A DNA stretch of 64,000 bases, taken from Zygotorulaspora mrakii. Its lineage: Eukaryota; Ascomycota; Saccharomycetes; Saccharomycetales; Saccharomycetaceae. The notes below the pieces were generated by a model. That model saw only the letters and a program-made list of their open reading frames with translations, had not been told where the DNA came from and did not search any database. Below are positions 9,697-18,815 of the stretch, in pieces (within the stretch, counting starts at the first letter, position 1; each line of letters begins with the position of its first letter). Both the position numbers and the translations under genes were made by a program. The DNA lies in contig NC_050724.1 of NCBI RefSeq assembly GCF_013402915.1, positions 682,001 through 746,000 of the forward strand, given 5' to 3'.

Positions 9697-11424
9697 TATG
9701 CACAGGAAACTCCGGTGTATTCTGTTGCACTGAAGCACGCAAAACTCAAAATGAGTATTTTCTCTCTAACGTACCGCCAAACAACGTGCACCGTCCAAAC
9801 AAAAAGAGCCCTTAGTGCCAGACCAAATGTACTAGCCACGAACTAGACACTTATCTTCTCTCGCGTTCTATCTATATTGATATGGCAACAAGAATTTTTC
9901 ATCTTGCCTTATCCACCTAGATATGCCAGCTTATTTATGCAGAATGTAGTTTTACACGGATAAATACGCCAGGCGCAATGACAGCGTCGACTTGATGAAC
10001 GAGTACAACAAAAGTATGAAAGCTGGAGCTGCACTCTTGAAACTTGTAACATCGCAATCGATGACCTGTAGTTAGAAGGCATAGTACTTTGTTCTTTGTA
10101 GTATATATGATCATTGTTTCGATATGAGAGTGATTAGATACATGATTTGCGGAATCGCTTTTTAGTGTCATCACCATAATAATGTTCCTGGTACTGGGCG
10201 GATGGAGATTTGTCACTTCATATGGGTGTTACTTTGCAATTGGTGTTTTTCTTAATCACATTGCATTTGATCTCAGATCCTGCTCTCCAGGCTCGCGGCT
10301 TTGCGCCTGAGAGTGGTGCAAGTGCGTTGCATAAAAAGACCACTCATGTATTAGAGGTAAATAAACTCTATTCTACTGGGTTCGCGGATAATATAGGTGG
10401 ATACTGTCTTTTACCTCACGGCGCTAATCTCGTTTGGAAATTCCACAACGGAAAATAACGGTATTGGTATTACCCAATTGAAAGAATATCTGGAGAATGT
10501 GAGAAGCACTACTAGTCTTTGTAGTTGTCTGTAGCGACTGAATAACAGCACAAAGGGAGGGGCCTCTTAGGCAAAAAGTTTCCCGTTGCCAGAAGCGCTT
10601 GCATTTCGAGGAGTTCTAGGCGGTTTTCAACTGTCGCTGCAATTTTGTCGATTTAAGCAGAAATTCTGGTGATACAATTAGAATCGGATTCAACCGTCAC
10701 ATTTCCTATATCTTTCTTTCCAAATAATTTTTGAATGAAGTCGATGGAGAAGGAGGGAACGCCACGCCTTCTTAGATAATTAGGATTGCTCACCAGACTT
10801 TGATTTGAATTCTAAAAGGAATTACTGCAATTTTACTCCTCTTGCATACCATAGCCATTCCATTGGGCGACAAAACTCCTTGGTGCCACATGCCGCCGAA
10901 TCAATTTCACGTTAGTCTTCAATCTAGTAGTCCCGCCGATTCTAAAATATTACCTCAATTCGAGGACACGCAAACAAAATAAGCAAGATTTCCACTAGCG
11001 TGTTTGAACGTCTTTCCGCTGCAGGAATTTAGTTGCTGTCCTTACCTCGGCCCACACTTCATCTCACACTCACGACTAATATTATCTAAGCGGTGGAGAG
11101 GCCTGTCAGTCACTTCAAGTAGTTGCAACTGCTTAAGAGGGATGATAAACATTACTGTGTAGAAGACATCAGTTGAGAGCCGCTTTTATTTACGTGAAGC
11201 CCGTCAAATACAGTTTTTATAACGGTCCCAGACATAATGGCAACTTTCCTTAACTTTATTGGTACATGCGTCCGTTTTTGGTGATAATCATTTTTGGTAC
11301 CTATGAAATAGCTAACTCGTAAACTGCGTGAGATACATTAAAGAAATATGATCTTGCGTGCAAGATTGGCTGATCACAGGTTTCCAAGCATTTGTATTTA
11401 GTAGGAGGTGAACTCATTTTTGTG
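9697..11424. other. Long intergenic region before AGE2
   Basis: 1.73 kb lying upstream of both the cytochrome b5-domain gene and AGE2. The only item that can be described is a weak 78-codon plus-strand ORF at 10222-10458 (listed). No tRNA, repeat or decayed known gene was recognised. Confidence 0.5.
10222..10458 (+). CDS. Doubtful small ORF with signal-peptide-like start
   Basis: 78 codons from the ATG at 10222. The first ~28 residues are hydrophobic (LQLVFFLITLHLI) and end with ALQA before a polar region, which resembles a secretory signal and cleavage site. The remainder shows no motif and I recognise no family. It may be a chance ORF in a long gap. Only comparison with related yeasts would decide. 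Confidence 0.15.
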   Translation: MGVTLQLVFFLITLHLISDPALQARGFAPESGASALHKKTTHVLEVNKLYSTGFADNIGGYCLLPHGANLVWKFHNGK

Positions 11425-12252
11425 ATGACAACTTCTCCACCAGTCAAAAAGGCTCTTGCAGGGTTGCTACGAGACCCTGCAAACAATACGTGCGCCGACT
11501 GTAAGGCTGCATCACACCCGCGGTGGGCATCATGGTCCTTGGGAGTGTTTATCTGCATCAGATGTGCCGGTCTGCATAGATCGCTCGGTACCCATATTTC
11601 GAAGGTCAAGTCGGTAGATTTAGATGCGTGGAAGGAGGAAGAGTTAGTAAACCTCGTTAAAATGTGCAATAATCGAATTGCAAACGACTACTACGAGGCC
11701 AAGCTGCCAGAATCAATGCGCAAACCAATTACAGACGCTAATCAGTTACAATCGTTTGTGAAAAACAAGTATGAAAAGAAGAAATGGATCTCAACTGGTG
11801 AGCAGCCGAATGGTAAAAGTGAAGCTGCGGAGGACATAAAACCACAACTGAGTAGTACCGAAAGTTTATTAGCAGATTTCGAAGAGGTGCAGCCGAAGCT
11901 TCAAAAAACAAGTTCAAGCACTAGTAGTGTTACGAGCACGAGCACAAGTAGCATGCTAAACTTACGACTTTCCTCCATGGCTAAGAATAGAATCGATCAA
12001 CAGAATAATAGGGATTCAAATAGACCAGATTTAAAAAAATCAATACTTTCATTGTATTCTAAGCCGAAAGATAACAACGTCACAAAGAACTCATTCTATC
12101 AATCGAGTAATTCTACGGGAGCATCATTACCTATCAGCAACAGCATTGGCACTACTAATGGCAGCAACAATAGCAATGCCAACAAAACTGAAAATAATTT
12201 GTCAATAAGCTCGTTGGACGAGAACGAGCTATTCAAAAACGTTTGGACGTAG
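11425..12252 (+). CDS. AGE2: ARF GTPase-activating protein Age2
   Basis: 275 residues from the ATG at 11425, where the sequence MTTSPPVKKAL matches the S. cerevisiae Age2 start. The N-terminal ArfGAP zinc finger has C23, C26, C44 and C47, and the arginine finger is R52 in GLHRSLG. The long Ser/Asn/Thr-rich middle is low complexity. The C-terminus DENELFKNVWT is the conserved Age2 tail. It stimulates GTP hydrolysis on Arf1/2 in vesicle exit from the trans-Golgi network. It matches YIL044C and is convergent with PIC2 (95 bp gap). Confidence 0.95.
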   Translation: MTTSPPVKKALAGLLRDPANNTCADCKAASHPRWASWSLGVFICIRCAGLHRSLGTHISKVKSVDLDAWKEEELVNLVKMCNNRIANDYYEAKLPESMRKPITDANQLQSFVKNKYEKKKWISTGEQPNGKSEAAEDIKPQLSSTESLLADFEEVQPKLQKTSSSTSSVTSTSTSSMLNLRLSSMAKNRIDQQNNRDSNRPDLKKSILSLYSKPKDNNVTKNSFYQSSNSTGASLPISNSIGTTNGSNNSNANKTENNLSISSLDENELFKNVWT

Positions 12253-12347
12253 CTTTTTTTCCTTTTTACTTTATTAGAATATATGAATTTTATATACATA
12301 TATGTATATGAGGGACGAGGAGGGTCTCTAAGCACTAGTGAATCCAA

Positions 12348-13268
12348 TCAACCCGTCGTTGGCAAACCAACCTTGACCTTGAAGGAATCGTAAATCAACC
12401 ATTGGAAACTTGTCAATGTACCGATCATAACAATTCTAACCATTAGGCCATTCCATAAACCACCAAATCCAATCTTTTGATAGATTCTCTTTGACGCACC
12501 GACCATCGATTCACCGGACTTCCTGTCATTATTGATCTTCGAAACCATAACATCCGCAGGATGGGACACGATTGCACACAGAATACCAGCCAAGTAACCA
12601 CCGGTGAAACTGACAGAAATTTGCTGCAAGGTAGTCATTTCGCTCTTGGGTTTTGGCAACTTTGAATAAATCAACTGGACGATTTTCTCAAAAGAAGTAA
12701 ATTTACACATAGTGTAGGGGATTTGTCTGCACCATAGTGGAACAATACCCTTGTAAAAACCCTGTAATCCTTCTAGCGTATAGATTTTCGAAAGTCCCTG
12801 GAAAACGTTATTGCAAAATGGCGGAACTGTTGTTTGCTGCCTGACCTTGATGGCCTCAAACGGACACAACATAATATCTGCGATAAACTCCGCAGTTGCG
12901 GAAGCCATCAAATAGACACCTGTCGTGTACTTCGACGACAACTCCGGGCCCAAAACCGAATTCGAATAAAAGTGCTTGAAGAACTCATAGCCACCGTATT
13001 TACCAGCTCCTTGCAGCGAGTAACCAATCGCTGTCGCGCCGAAACCAGTGAAGATTTTAGAAAAGCCCTCCTTTCTGATGATCGTCTTCCAGCCGTCCAA
13101 ATTGGATTTATACAGCGTAGGGTCGACCTGCAATCTACATTTGACAAGATCCAGAGGCGTCACGCTCGAGTGCGTTGGACCACAAGCGACAATACCGCCT
13201 AAAGTACACGCGGCATAAAACTCCTTGGTGTACAGTTGAATTCCCCTATCATTCGATTTTTCAGACAT
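12348..13268 (-). CDS. PIC2: Mitochondrial phosphate/copper carrier Pic2
   Basis: 306 residues from the ATG at 13266-13268 (S. cerevisiae Pic2 has 300). It is a mitochondrial carrier family protein of the inner membrane with three tandem ~100-residue repeats, each opened by the family signature: [16 protein letters not shown] and PADVMVSK. The third signature lacks the usual terminal basic pattern, as in other phosphate carriers. Pic2 imports copper and phosphate into the matrix. It matches YER053C. A Reb1-type site lies about 150 bp upstream. Confidence 0.93.
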   Translation of the reverse strand: MSEKSNDRGIQLYTKEFYAACTLGGIVACGPTHSSVTPLDLVKCRLQVDPTLYKSNLDGWKTIIRKEGFSKIFTGFGATAIGYSLQGAGKYGGYEFFKHFYSNSVLGPELSSKYTTGVYLMASATAEFIADIMLCPFEAIKVRQQTTVPPFCNNVFQGLSKIYTLEGLQGFYKGIVPLWCRQIPYTMCKFTSFEKIVQLIYSKLPKPKSEMTTLQQISVSFTGGYLAGILCAIVSHPADVMVSKINNDRKSGESMVGASKRIYQKIGFGGLWNGLMVRIVMIGTLTSFQWLIYDSFKVKVGLPTTG

Positions 13269-13419
13269 TGCCACTGATCCGCTTTTACAGTATTTACAAG
13301 ATCACAACACTTGTATCTCGAGAAACCACACCAGCATCATATCTCGACCCGATATGCGACCCTACCGTGCCCCTTATATACACTCATGTATATACCCTTG
13401 CGCTATGAGTTATTTAAAA

Positions 13420-13426
13420 TTACCCG
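13420..13426 (+). promoter_or_regulatory. Reb1-type site TTACCCG
   Basis: Exact match to the Reb1 core TTACCCG, about 150 bp upstream of the PIC2 ATG, a typical position for a nucleosome-clearing general regulatory factor. Confidence 0.4.
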
Positions 13427-13621
13427 ATATGAAGTGTGCGTATGCAATGACTGTAACCCTTGAACTTAATGGAAAACACAAAGCTAGCGCCAAGCATTAA
13501 CACGCAGCCCGGACACATCTTCAGCCATGTAAGCACTTCGGAAGCGACCTGTCTCGAGTCACTCCGAGAGTCGGGTGGCCCAGGCATCCGACGTATCGAA
13601 TGTATCCAAGGCTAGATGTTT

Positions 13622-13729
13622 AAATGTACGAAATGTACGAAATGTACGAAATGTATTAAATGTATTAAATGTATTAAATGTATTAAATGTATTAACGGTA
13701 TGAAAAGTATGGTAGGCATGAAATGTATT
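13622..13729 (+). repeat. 9-bp tandem minisatellite, about 12 units
   Basis: Contiguous 9-bp units: three copies of aaatgtacg, then five of aaatgtatt, then three decayed units (aacggtatg, aaaagtatg, gtaggcatg), then one more aaatgtatt. Variants are grouped in blocks, as expected from local slippage or unequal exchange. The unit length is a multiple of three, but there is no long reading frame across it, so it appears non-coding. Confidence 0.9.
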
Positions 13730-13861
13730 AGAAGGGAGTATAGTATTAAGTATTAGGGGTGGTCATTAGGAATGCGGAATAGCTCTACTTTTTCAAAGTA
13801 GCTGTGAAAAATCAAAACATTAGGCAGTGCAGTGCCCTGCAGTTAACGTAAAACGGCCCGT

Positions 13862-14014
13862 CTATTGCAGATAGGGCACATCGCTCTTGTACTTGTTCAT
13901 GACGGTCTTGTGAAAGGTGAAGTACACCAAGAAGATGAAAGCGAATATGCTCAAAAATAGATCGAAATCCTTCAGTTCGGACTGTCTGTTGAATTGTAGC
14001 ATGGCCAATAGCAT
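13862..14014 (-). CDS. Small membrane protein, possible counterpart of YER053C-A
   Basis: 50 codons from the ATG at 14012-14014; a second ATG four codons later would give 46. The middle is a strong hydrophobic segment, DLFLSIFAFIFLVYFTF, flanked by charged residues, suggesting one membrane span. It lies between PIC2 and the GIP2-type gene on the minus strand, exactly where S. cerevisiae carries the small ORF YER053C-A (reported as a small ER-associated protein). I cannot compare the two sequences from memory, so the link is positional. A longer plus-strand ORF overlaps it and is considered less likely. Confidence 0.45.
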   Translation of the reverse strand: MLLAMLQFNRQSELKDFDLFLSIFAFIFLVYFTFHKTVMNKYKSDVPYLQ

Positions 14015-14692
14015 TGTGCGTGTATCTGTTGTGTGGGAGAGTTGCGGTGTAACGGACAAAGTCGAGTTTAATGGAGCCTGGCTGAAGAGGGGAGCAAGCA
14101 CTGAAAAGACGCTGGGTGTCGCTGTTTTCTTCGGAGGAGAGAGATCGTTCGATTGGTATATATACGAGTACAAGAGAAGTCCGTTCCCGCTGATATTGAC
14201 TCGATTCTCGTCATTATTAATGGGTTATATAGAAATTGGGCGCCTATTGCGGGATTGCTACGGGCATCGCAAGTTTCTATTGTCGATTTATATCGGTCGT
14301 ATGCTTAGAAACTTGAGCAGTTTTGATATATTTCGCGCGAATAAAAAAAAGGTGAACTGCATAGCATGGAGAGAGTGAGCCGTAGCGTAGTGAGAAGTGG
14401 AAACTCGACAAGAGAAAGCAGAAGAGAAACACCGCTGCAGTGAGATGCTGCAGTAGCACTGGGACGGTGGTCCGACCAGATCTCCATTGACGGGTATTGT
14501 GTAAACAAAAGTGTAGATAAATGGAACTATCGAATGCCCAAAAAGGGCGATTGAGCACTAATTGCAGTAACTAGTGGCAACTAGTGGTTGGGTTGCTGTG
14601 ATTCAGCCTTGGGGCTGGCGGGCCTTGTTGGCTGCCAGAGGGGCGGTGGTGGCATGGCGCTCGGCTGACTCTGGCTGGGTCTGAAGGCCCGC
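14015..14692. other. Intergenic region downstream of the GIP2-type gene
   Basis: Upstream side of the small membrane ORF and 3' flank of the glycogen-targeting gene. A plus-strand ORF to 14378 covers part of it, but nothing in it is recognisable. A GC-rich stretch at 14600-14690 has no obvious feature. Confidence 0.4.
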
Positions 14693-16186
14693 CTAGTCGG
14701 AAAAAGGATTGGTGAAACCATCGGTTATGCAATCTATCTTGTAGTTTTTGCCATTGTTGCTGTCCCAGAATTCCCTTCTTTGGTAATCGTTTCTCGTAAC
14801 ATAGTGGATACAGAACTCAAGTTTTGCCCTGGAGTCCTGTTTGTTCACGTCATCGATGATGAAGTTGAAGATATCCATGTTTGTTCCCGGAAGGATGCCG
14901 TCTCCGTCGCTGACGTAGACGCATTCGACGTCGTGCGAGGTGCGCCAGTGGTCCCAGGTGTACCTAACAACGACTTTCTTATCGAAGAAGATGTTCTTCA
15001 CCAAGACTCTGCCTGCAATCATCCTCGTTTGGGTCTTTTTGGATGGATAGGTGTGCTGATCTCTTGCTCCGTAGAGTGTGATTTCTTGCAGAAAGCACTT
15101 CTTGTCCTGTGACAGGTTGATGAATATGTTTAGTTTTAAGCTCTTTGGATTCTTGTTACTTAGGATCGGGAAGTTCTCGTTATATAGCCCCACGACTCTA
15201 TTGTTATTACTACAACTATGATTATTATTACTATTGCCGACGTACTTTGATGTACCCGAGTTTTCGTGTTTGTTGCTGGACTCTCTTTTTGGTATATCTC
15301 TAGCCATGGCGCTGAACCTCTTGCTTTTGCGCAGGCTCCTGTCTTTTACATGCGAAGGGGGGCGCGATATGGTGTTTCCCGTTCTTGTCGCGGTGCCTAG
15401 GTTGATCGAGTCTATTCTCATCGCCAGGAGGTTTGTGTCGTTGAAGCTGGCGCCTTCGTCGTCGTCATCATCGTCGTCGTCGTCGTCGTTTCCGCCAAAT
15501 AGGTATCCCACGGGTTTGTGTCTGAAACTTATCTCCTCTGTTCGTTCATTTTCCTTGGTGCTGACGTCGATTGGGCTTTCGTCCTCGCGGAAGTACTTTA
15601 TCGGTGTCTTTTGATCGAAATGGACACTCTTACTCCTTTGTAGTCTACCGCCCGGTCTCAGGGCCGTGAAGTTTTTGTGTTCGCTGTTCACGTGCGGTGA
15701 TGTCGGTAAGGACTTCGATCTTCTCTTGAGTGAGCTCTTCACTAGCTCCCCAGATTTTTTATAAACCGGTGGTATGGGGAACATGTTTTCATCGCCGCCA
15801 CGATTAATCAGCAGGTCATTGACCCGAGCCAGCTTATACGAAGATGTTGGCGACACTTCAGCTTCTGCTTCATCATCGATTACCTTTTTATCCGTTGAGC
15901 CGTTGTTCAAATTCTTGTTAATATTGGTATTTCTGATTATTTCTTCATCTGGATAAAGACTGCTATTCAAGGTTTTCACTCTCTGAGGCTTATGAAGAAA
16001 CGCCAACGAGTTTAGAGATGCCGATAGATCCTCGTTCTTGTTCAGTCTTCTCATCATTAAACTTGATGCCGATTTCGTGACATCTTCGTGACTTCGGAGT
16101 TCATCTTCCGGCACTCCTGTCTTATTGTCTCTTTTTGACAATAAACCTTTATTCCCATCTGCATTTCCGCCTACCTTCACATACAT
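14693..16186 (-). CDS. GIP2: Glc7 protein-phosphatase-1 glycogen-targeting subunit (Gip2/Pig2 type)
   Basis: 497 residues (S. cerevisiae Gip2 548, Pig2 538). It brings the PP1 catalytic subunit Glc7 to glycogen and glycogen synthase. A PP1-docking RVxF-like motif KSVHF is at 186-190. A run of ten Asp at 234-243 follows. The C-terminal CBM21 carbohydrate-binding domain spans about 365-485, with WDHW at 411-414 and WDSNNGKNY near 474. Much of the N-terminal half is Ser/Asn-rich and probably disordered. One gene here stands for both YER054C and YIL045W, so the name is by convention. Confidence 0.9.
   Translation of the reverse strand: MYVKVGGNADGNKGLLSKRDNKTGVPEDELRSHEDVTKSASSLMMRRLNKNEDLSASLNSLAFLHKPQRVKTLNSSLYPDEEIIRNTNINKNLNNGSTDKKVIDDEAEAEVSPTSSYKLARVNDLLINRGGDENMFPIPPVYKKSGELVKSSLKRRSKSLPTSPHVNSEHKNFTALRPGGRLQRSKSVHFDQKTPIKYFREDESPIDVSTKENERTEEISFRHKPVGYLFGGNDDDDDDDDDDEGASFNDTNLLAMRIDSINLGTATRTGNTISRPPSHVKDRSLRKSKRFSAMARDIPKRESSNKHENSGTSKYVGNSNNNHSCSNNNRVVGLYNENFPILSNKNPKSLKLNIFINLSQDKKCFLQEITLYGARDQHTYPSKKTQTRMIAGRVLVKNIFFDKKVVVRYTWDHWRTSHDVECVYVSDGDGILPGTNMDIFNFIIDDVNKQDSRAKLEFCIHYVTRNDYQRREFWDSNNGKNYKIDCITDGFTNPFSD
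15457..15490 (+). repeat. Trinucleotide run (gtc/atc) coding for poly-Asp
   Basis: An imperfect GTC/ATC triplet array encoding, on the minus strand, the ten consecutive Asp of the GIP2-type protein. GAC/GAT interruption is present, which limits slippage. Confidence 0.75.
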
Positions 16187-16665
16187 GTCTATAACTTATT
16201 TACACAAATCATTCACTGATCGACTTCAATTACTTGCTCACTTAGCTCGCTACCTTGACGACCCTTTTTGATATCTTAGATTATATAAAGAATTATCGCT
16301 TTCTCTCCCCTTCAAAACCAGAAAAAAGAAAAAATCGCACCGACCTTTTCACAATTATCAAAGTGATCCTTGACAGAATTAACTATTATGCTATGAATGT
16401 AAATTTTGGCGTTTATGTATGAATCAATTTTATCTATTTGATACCAAAGCTCTCCTTGAAGGTGTGACTACCATGTTTCATTTTTGGTGGGGTGTTGGAA
16501 AAAAACTATAACGTCCCCTTTTCGCTTTCCTGCAACCCCTTTCAGATGAAAATGCATCAAGTGTAGAGCTAAAACGACAGATCAGTGGTTGTCAAGTGCT
16601 ACCTTTTCGAAACAAGGGACTCCCTCTCAGCCGGCTTTCAGGGAATCATCCCTGTGTGCGCTTCC
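16187..16665. other. Intergenic region, GIP2-type promoter
   Basis: Upstream region of the GIP2-type gene and 3' flank of MET30. No feature recognised. Confidence 0.5.
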
Positions 16666-18465
16666 TTACGTTTCGTCGGTATCGAATCTGAATCTTTTGA
16701 CGAACCCCATTTCATCTCCTGTAAAAAATTCCGAGTCACCAATTCCGACGCACGCTATGGGTGAGACTTTATACGTGCAATTTGTATTATCGGTGCTTTG
16801 GTTTTCATTCTGCTGCAAACACTTACCTTGAAATGTGTGTATGCATTTGCCGCTTTGTAAATCCCATACTTTCACTTTACCATCATGCGAGCCACTTACT
16901 ATACGAAAATTGTCAGCAGCTATATCCCATACTCCCTCGACGTGACCGAATTGGGTTCTTATACATTTACCTGTCTTTATATCCCATAGTTTTATTGTAT
17001 TGTCTAGGGAACAGGAAAGAATATGAGTGGGATATGGTAGATTTTCCTTCAATATGTCATCAGCTGGTTCTACTTCTTGATCTTGGTGCTGCGCTTCTGG
17101 GTCTTCTACAGGCTCGTCCACAACTAAATTTTCAATATCTATTATTACCAGCGGCAGGACCTTTTGCACTTGGCCTACGTGCCCTTCGAATACTCGCAGA
17201 CACGAATTCGTTCTTATATCCCACATTCGAATCGTTGTGTCATCACTACAACTGAAACAAAGAAAACTTTTTGGATGTAGTTTTACACAGTTGACCCACT
17301 CGGTATGACCTCTCAGGGAGTAGCATGTCCTGGATTCGACATGCCATACTTTGACTGTCGTATCTGCACTACCGGATACGATAATTTTCCTGTAAGAATC
17401 AACGCTGAGAATACTGTCTGTGTGCCCTCGATAGGTAGAAATACATTCACCTGTCATGTAATTCCACACTCTGATTGTTTTATCTAATGAACCCGTGATC
17501 AGTTTTTGTCCATCGAAATATAATGCCTTAACACCGTCAGTGTGTCCCGATAATCTTCTTATTAAGCTGCCACTGCAAAGATCCCATATGGCTACAGTGG
17601 AGTCATAAGATCCCGTGAACAGGAGTCGTGAATTAAAATGTAAAGCTAAAACTCCATCCATGTGGCCCTTGAACTCCTGAATAGAGCAGTGTCCCCTTCT
17701 CCAATTAGATTCAACCTTGAACCTGTCACGGTAAATGACTTTCCAGGGGGTCTTTACCGGCTTTTTTCCTGTGCTCTGACCATTGTTACAGCAAGTGCTC
17801 TGCGGCTCCCTGGCACGTTTCATGTGCAGTAACGGTAAACCCCAACCACAGTTCGGACATTTCCTATCGATGTGCTGCTGGCACATATGGTGCCAAACCC
17901 TATCACCATCCGCCATCACTTGCCAACGGCGACACACTTTTGCCGCATTGCACAGCGATTGACAATCTAAATAACAAAGTATTTTCAACGAAACCTCCCG
18001 CGGTAACACACTTATGAAATCGATTTTTATCATGTTTTGAACCTGTGTGGCTATGTAAGACAGCTGCGGAAAACAGCTGGCCGTTAACAATCCATCTAGT
18101 ATTAATTTTCTTATTTTGTCATTAGATTTGGTGAAGGTAGATATTGTATGATGCACCACTGACTGTTCCTTGACCGGTAGTTGTGATATCTTTTGATTAA
18201 CTTCCTGAAACCTCTTCAGATCCTGTTTATGACACGCCGTGTTATTTTCCGGTGACTGAATATCTGGATTATGTCTATAGCAAAACTTCTGTAAATTGAA
18301 TTGGGGCAAACTGACAGTTGAACCCTTTTGTCTTTTCTTCGCATTATCTTTTTGATCTTCATCTCTATTGTGTTTCTTCCTAATATGTTCAATCATCTCA
18401 TCACTACTATTACTACTATAAGTACTACTACCACTATTATCACTATTACTATTACTGCCCATCAT
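16666..18465 (-). CDS. MET30: F-box/WD40 ubiquitin-ligase subunit Met30
   Basis: 599 residues (S. cerevisiae Met30 has 640). It is the substrate receptor of SCF-Met30, which ubiquitinates the activator Met4 to shut off sulfur-amino-acid genes and is essential for the cell cycle. The F-box lies at about 150-197 (ISVLPREVSLKILCYL). WD40 repeats fill about 270-595, with repeated GHTD and IRVWN-type strands and an acidic insert (VDEPVEDPEAQ) between two blades. The N-terminus is Ser/Asn-rich. It matches YIL046W. Its own promoter has Met31/32 and Cbf1 sites, fitting the known Met4 feedback loop. Confidence 0.97.
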   Translation of the reverse strand: MMGSNSNSDNSGSSTYSSNSSDEMIEHIRKKHNRDEDQKDNAKKRQKGSTVSLPQFNLQKFCYRHNPDIQSPENNTACHKQDLKRFQEVNQKISQLPVKEQSVVHHTISTFTKSNDKIRKLILDGLLTASCFPQLSYIATQVQNMIKIDFISVLPREVSLKILCYLDCQSLCNAAKVCRRWQVMADGDRVWHHMCQQHIDRKCPNCGWGLPLLHMKRAREPQSTCCNNGQSTGKKPVKTPWKVIYRDRFKVESNWRRGHCSIQEFKGHMDGVLALHFNSRLLFTGSYDSTVAIWDLCSGSLIRRLSGHTDGVKALYFDGQKLITGSLDKTIRVWNYMTGECISTYRGHTDSILSVDSYRKIIVSGSADTTVKVWHVESRTCYSLRGHTEWVNCVKLHPKSFLCFSCSDDTTIRMWDIRTNSCLRVFEGHVGQVQKVLPLVIIDIENLVVDEPVEDPEAQHQDQEVEPADDILKENLPYPTHILSCSLDNTIKLWDIKTGKCIRTQFGHVEGVWDIAADNFRIVSGSHDGKVKVWDLQSGKCIHTFQGKCLQQNENQSTDNTNCTYKVSPIACVGIGDSEFFTGDEMGFVKRFRFDTDET

Positions 18466-18617
18466 CTGCTTTCGTTCAGCACATTACTCAGCTAAGTATT
18501 TTCTCAGGATCTCTTTGGGACCTATCAGTCTTAAATAATCCCTGTCTCCTCATTTTACCATTAAGTAGCATATTTCAGTACTATAACTTACTTGCAAGGT
18601 CTCAGGGCTTAATGTTC

Positions 18618-18626
18618 AACTGTGGC
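18618..18626 (+). promoter_or_regulatory. Met31/32-type site (AACTGTGGC) at MET30
   Basis: Contains the core TGTGGC and matches the Met31/Met32 consensus AAACTGTGG in all but the first base. It lies about 155 bp upstream of the MET30 ATG and near a Cbf1 site, the usual arrangement at Met4-regulated genes. Confidence 0.55.
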
Positions 18627-18669
18627 TTTAATGAAAAAAATGAAAAACAGTATTATGATATATAAAGTG

Positions 18670-18676
18670 TCACGTG
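18670..18676 (+). promoter_or_regulatory. Cbf1 site TCACGTG at MET30
   Basis: An exact TCACGTG E-box about 205 bp upstream of the MET30 ATG. Cbf1 recruits Met4 at sulfur genes, and the pairing with the Met31/32 site supports function. Confidence 0.6.
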
Positions 18677-18815
18677 GAAATTGTATTATCGCTATCATCA
18701 GTTGGAAAACCAGTGTAAAAGACAGTTTGGAGTATTGGTATATATCTGTGTATATTAATATATTAAATTAGATATTTTGATAGGATTTGTGCGGATTCTT
18801 TCTATAAAATCTTAG

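Larger units (their letters stand above)
13269..13861. other. Intergenic region, PIC2 promoter and minisatellite
   Basis: PIC2 upstream region. It holds a Reb1-type site (13420-13426) and a 9-bp tandem repeat (13622-13729), both listed separately. No gene was seen. Confidence 0.6.
18466..18815. other. Intergenic region, MET30 promoter
   Basis: A 350 bp gap between MET30 and the 3' end of HIS1. It carries a Met31/32-type and a Cbf1-type site 44 bp apart (listed separately). Confidence 0.6.

Noticed and set aside
9935..10216. 93-codon minus-strand ORF upstream of the cytochrome b5-domain gene
   Set aside because: No domain, membrane span or synteny support, and it abuts the other weak ORF at 10222.
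13917..14378. Plus-strand open frame of about 150 codons opposite the small membrane ORF
   Set aside because: It opens with a non-ATG codon (first ATG near 13935), has no recognisable domain, and conflicts with the better-supported minus-strand small ORF at the YER053C-A position.
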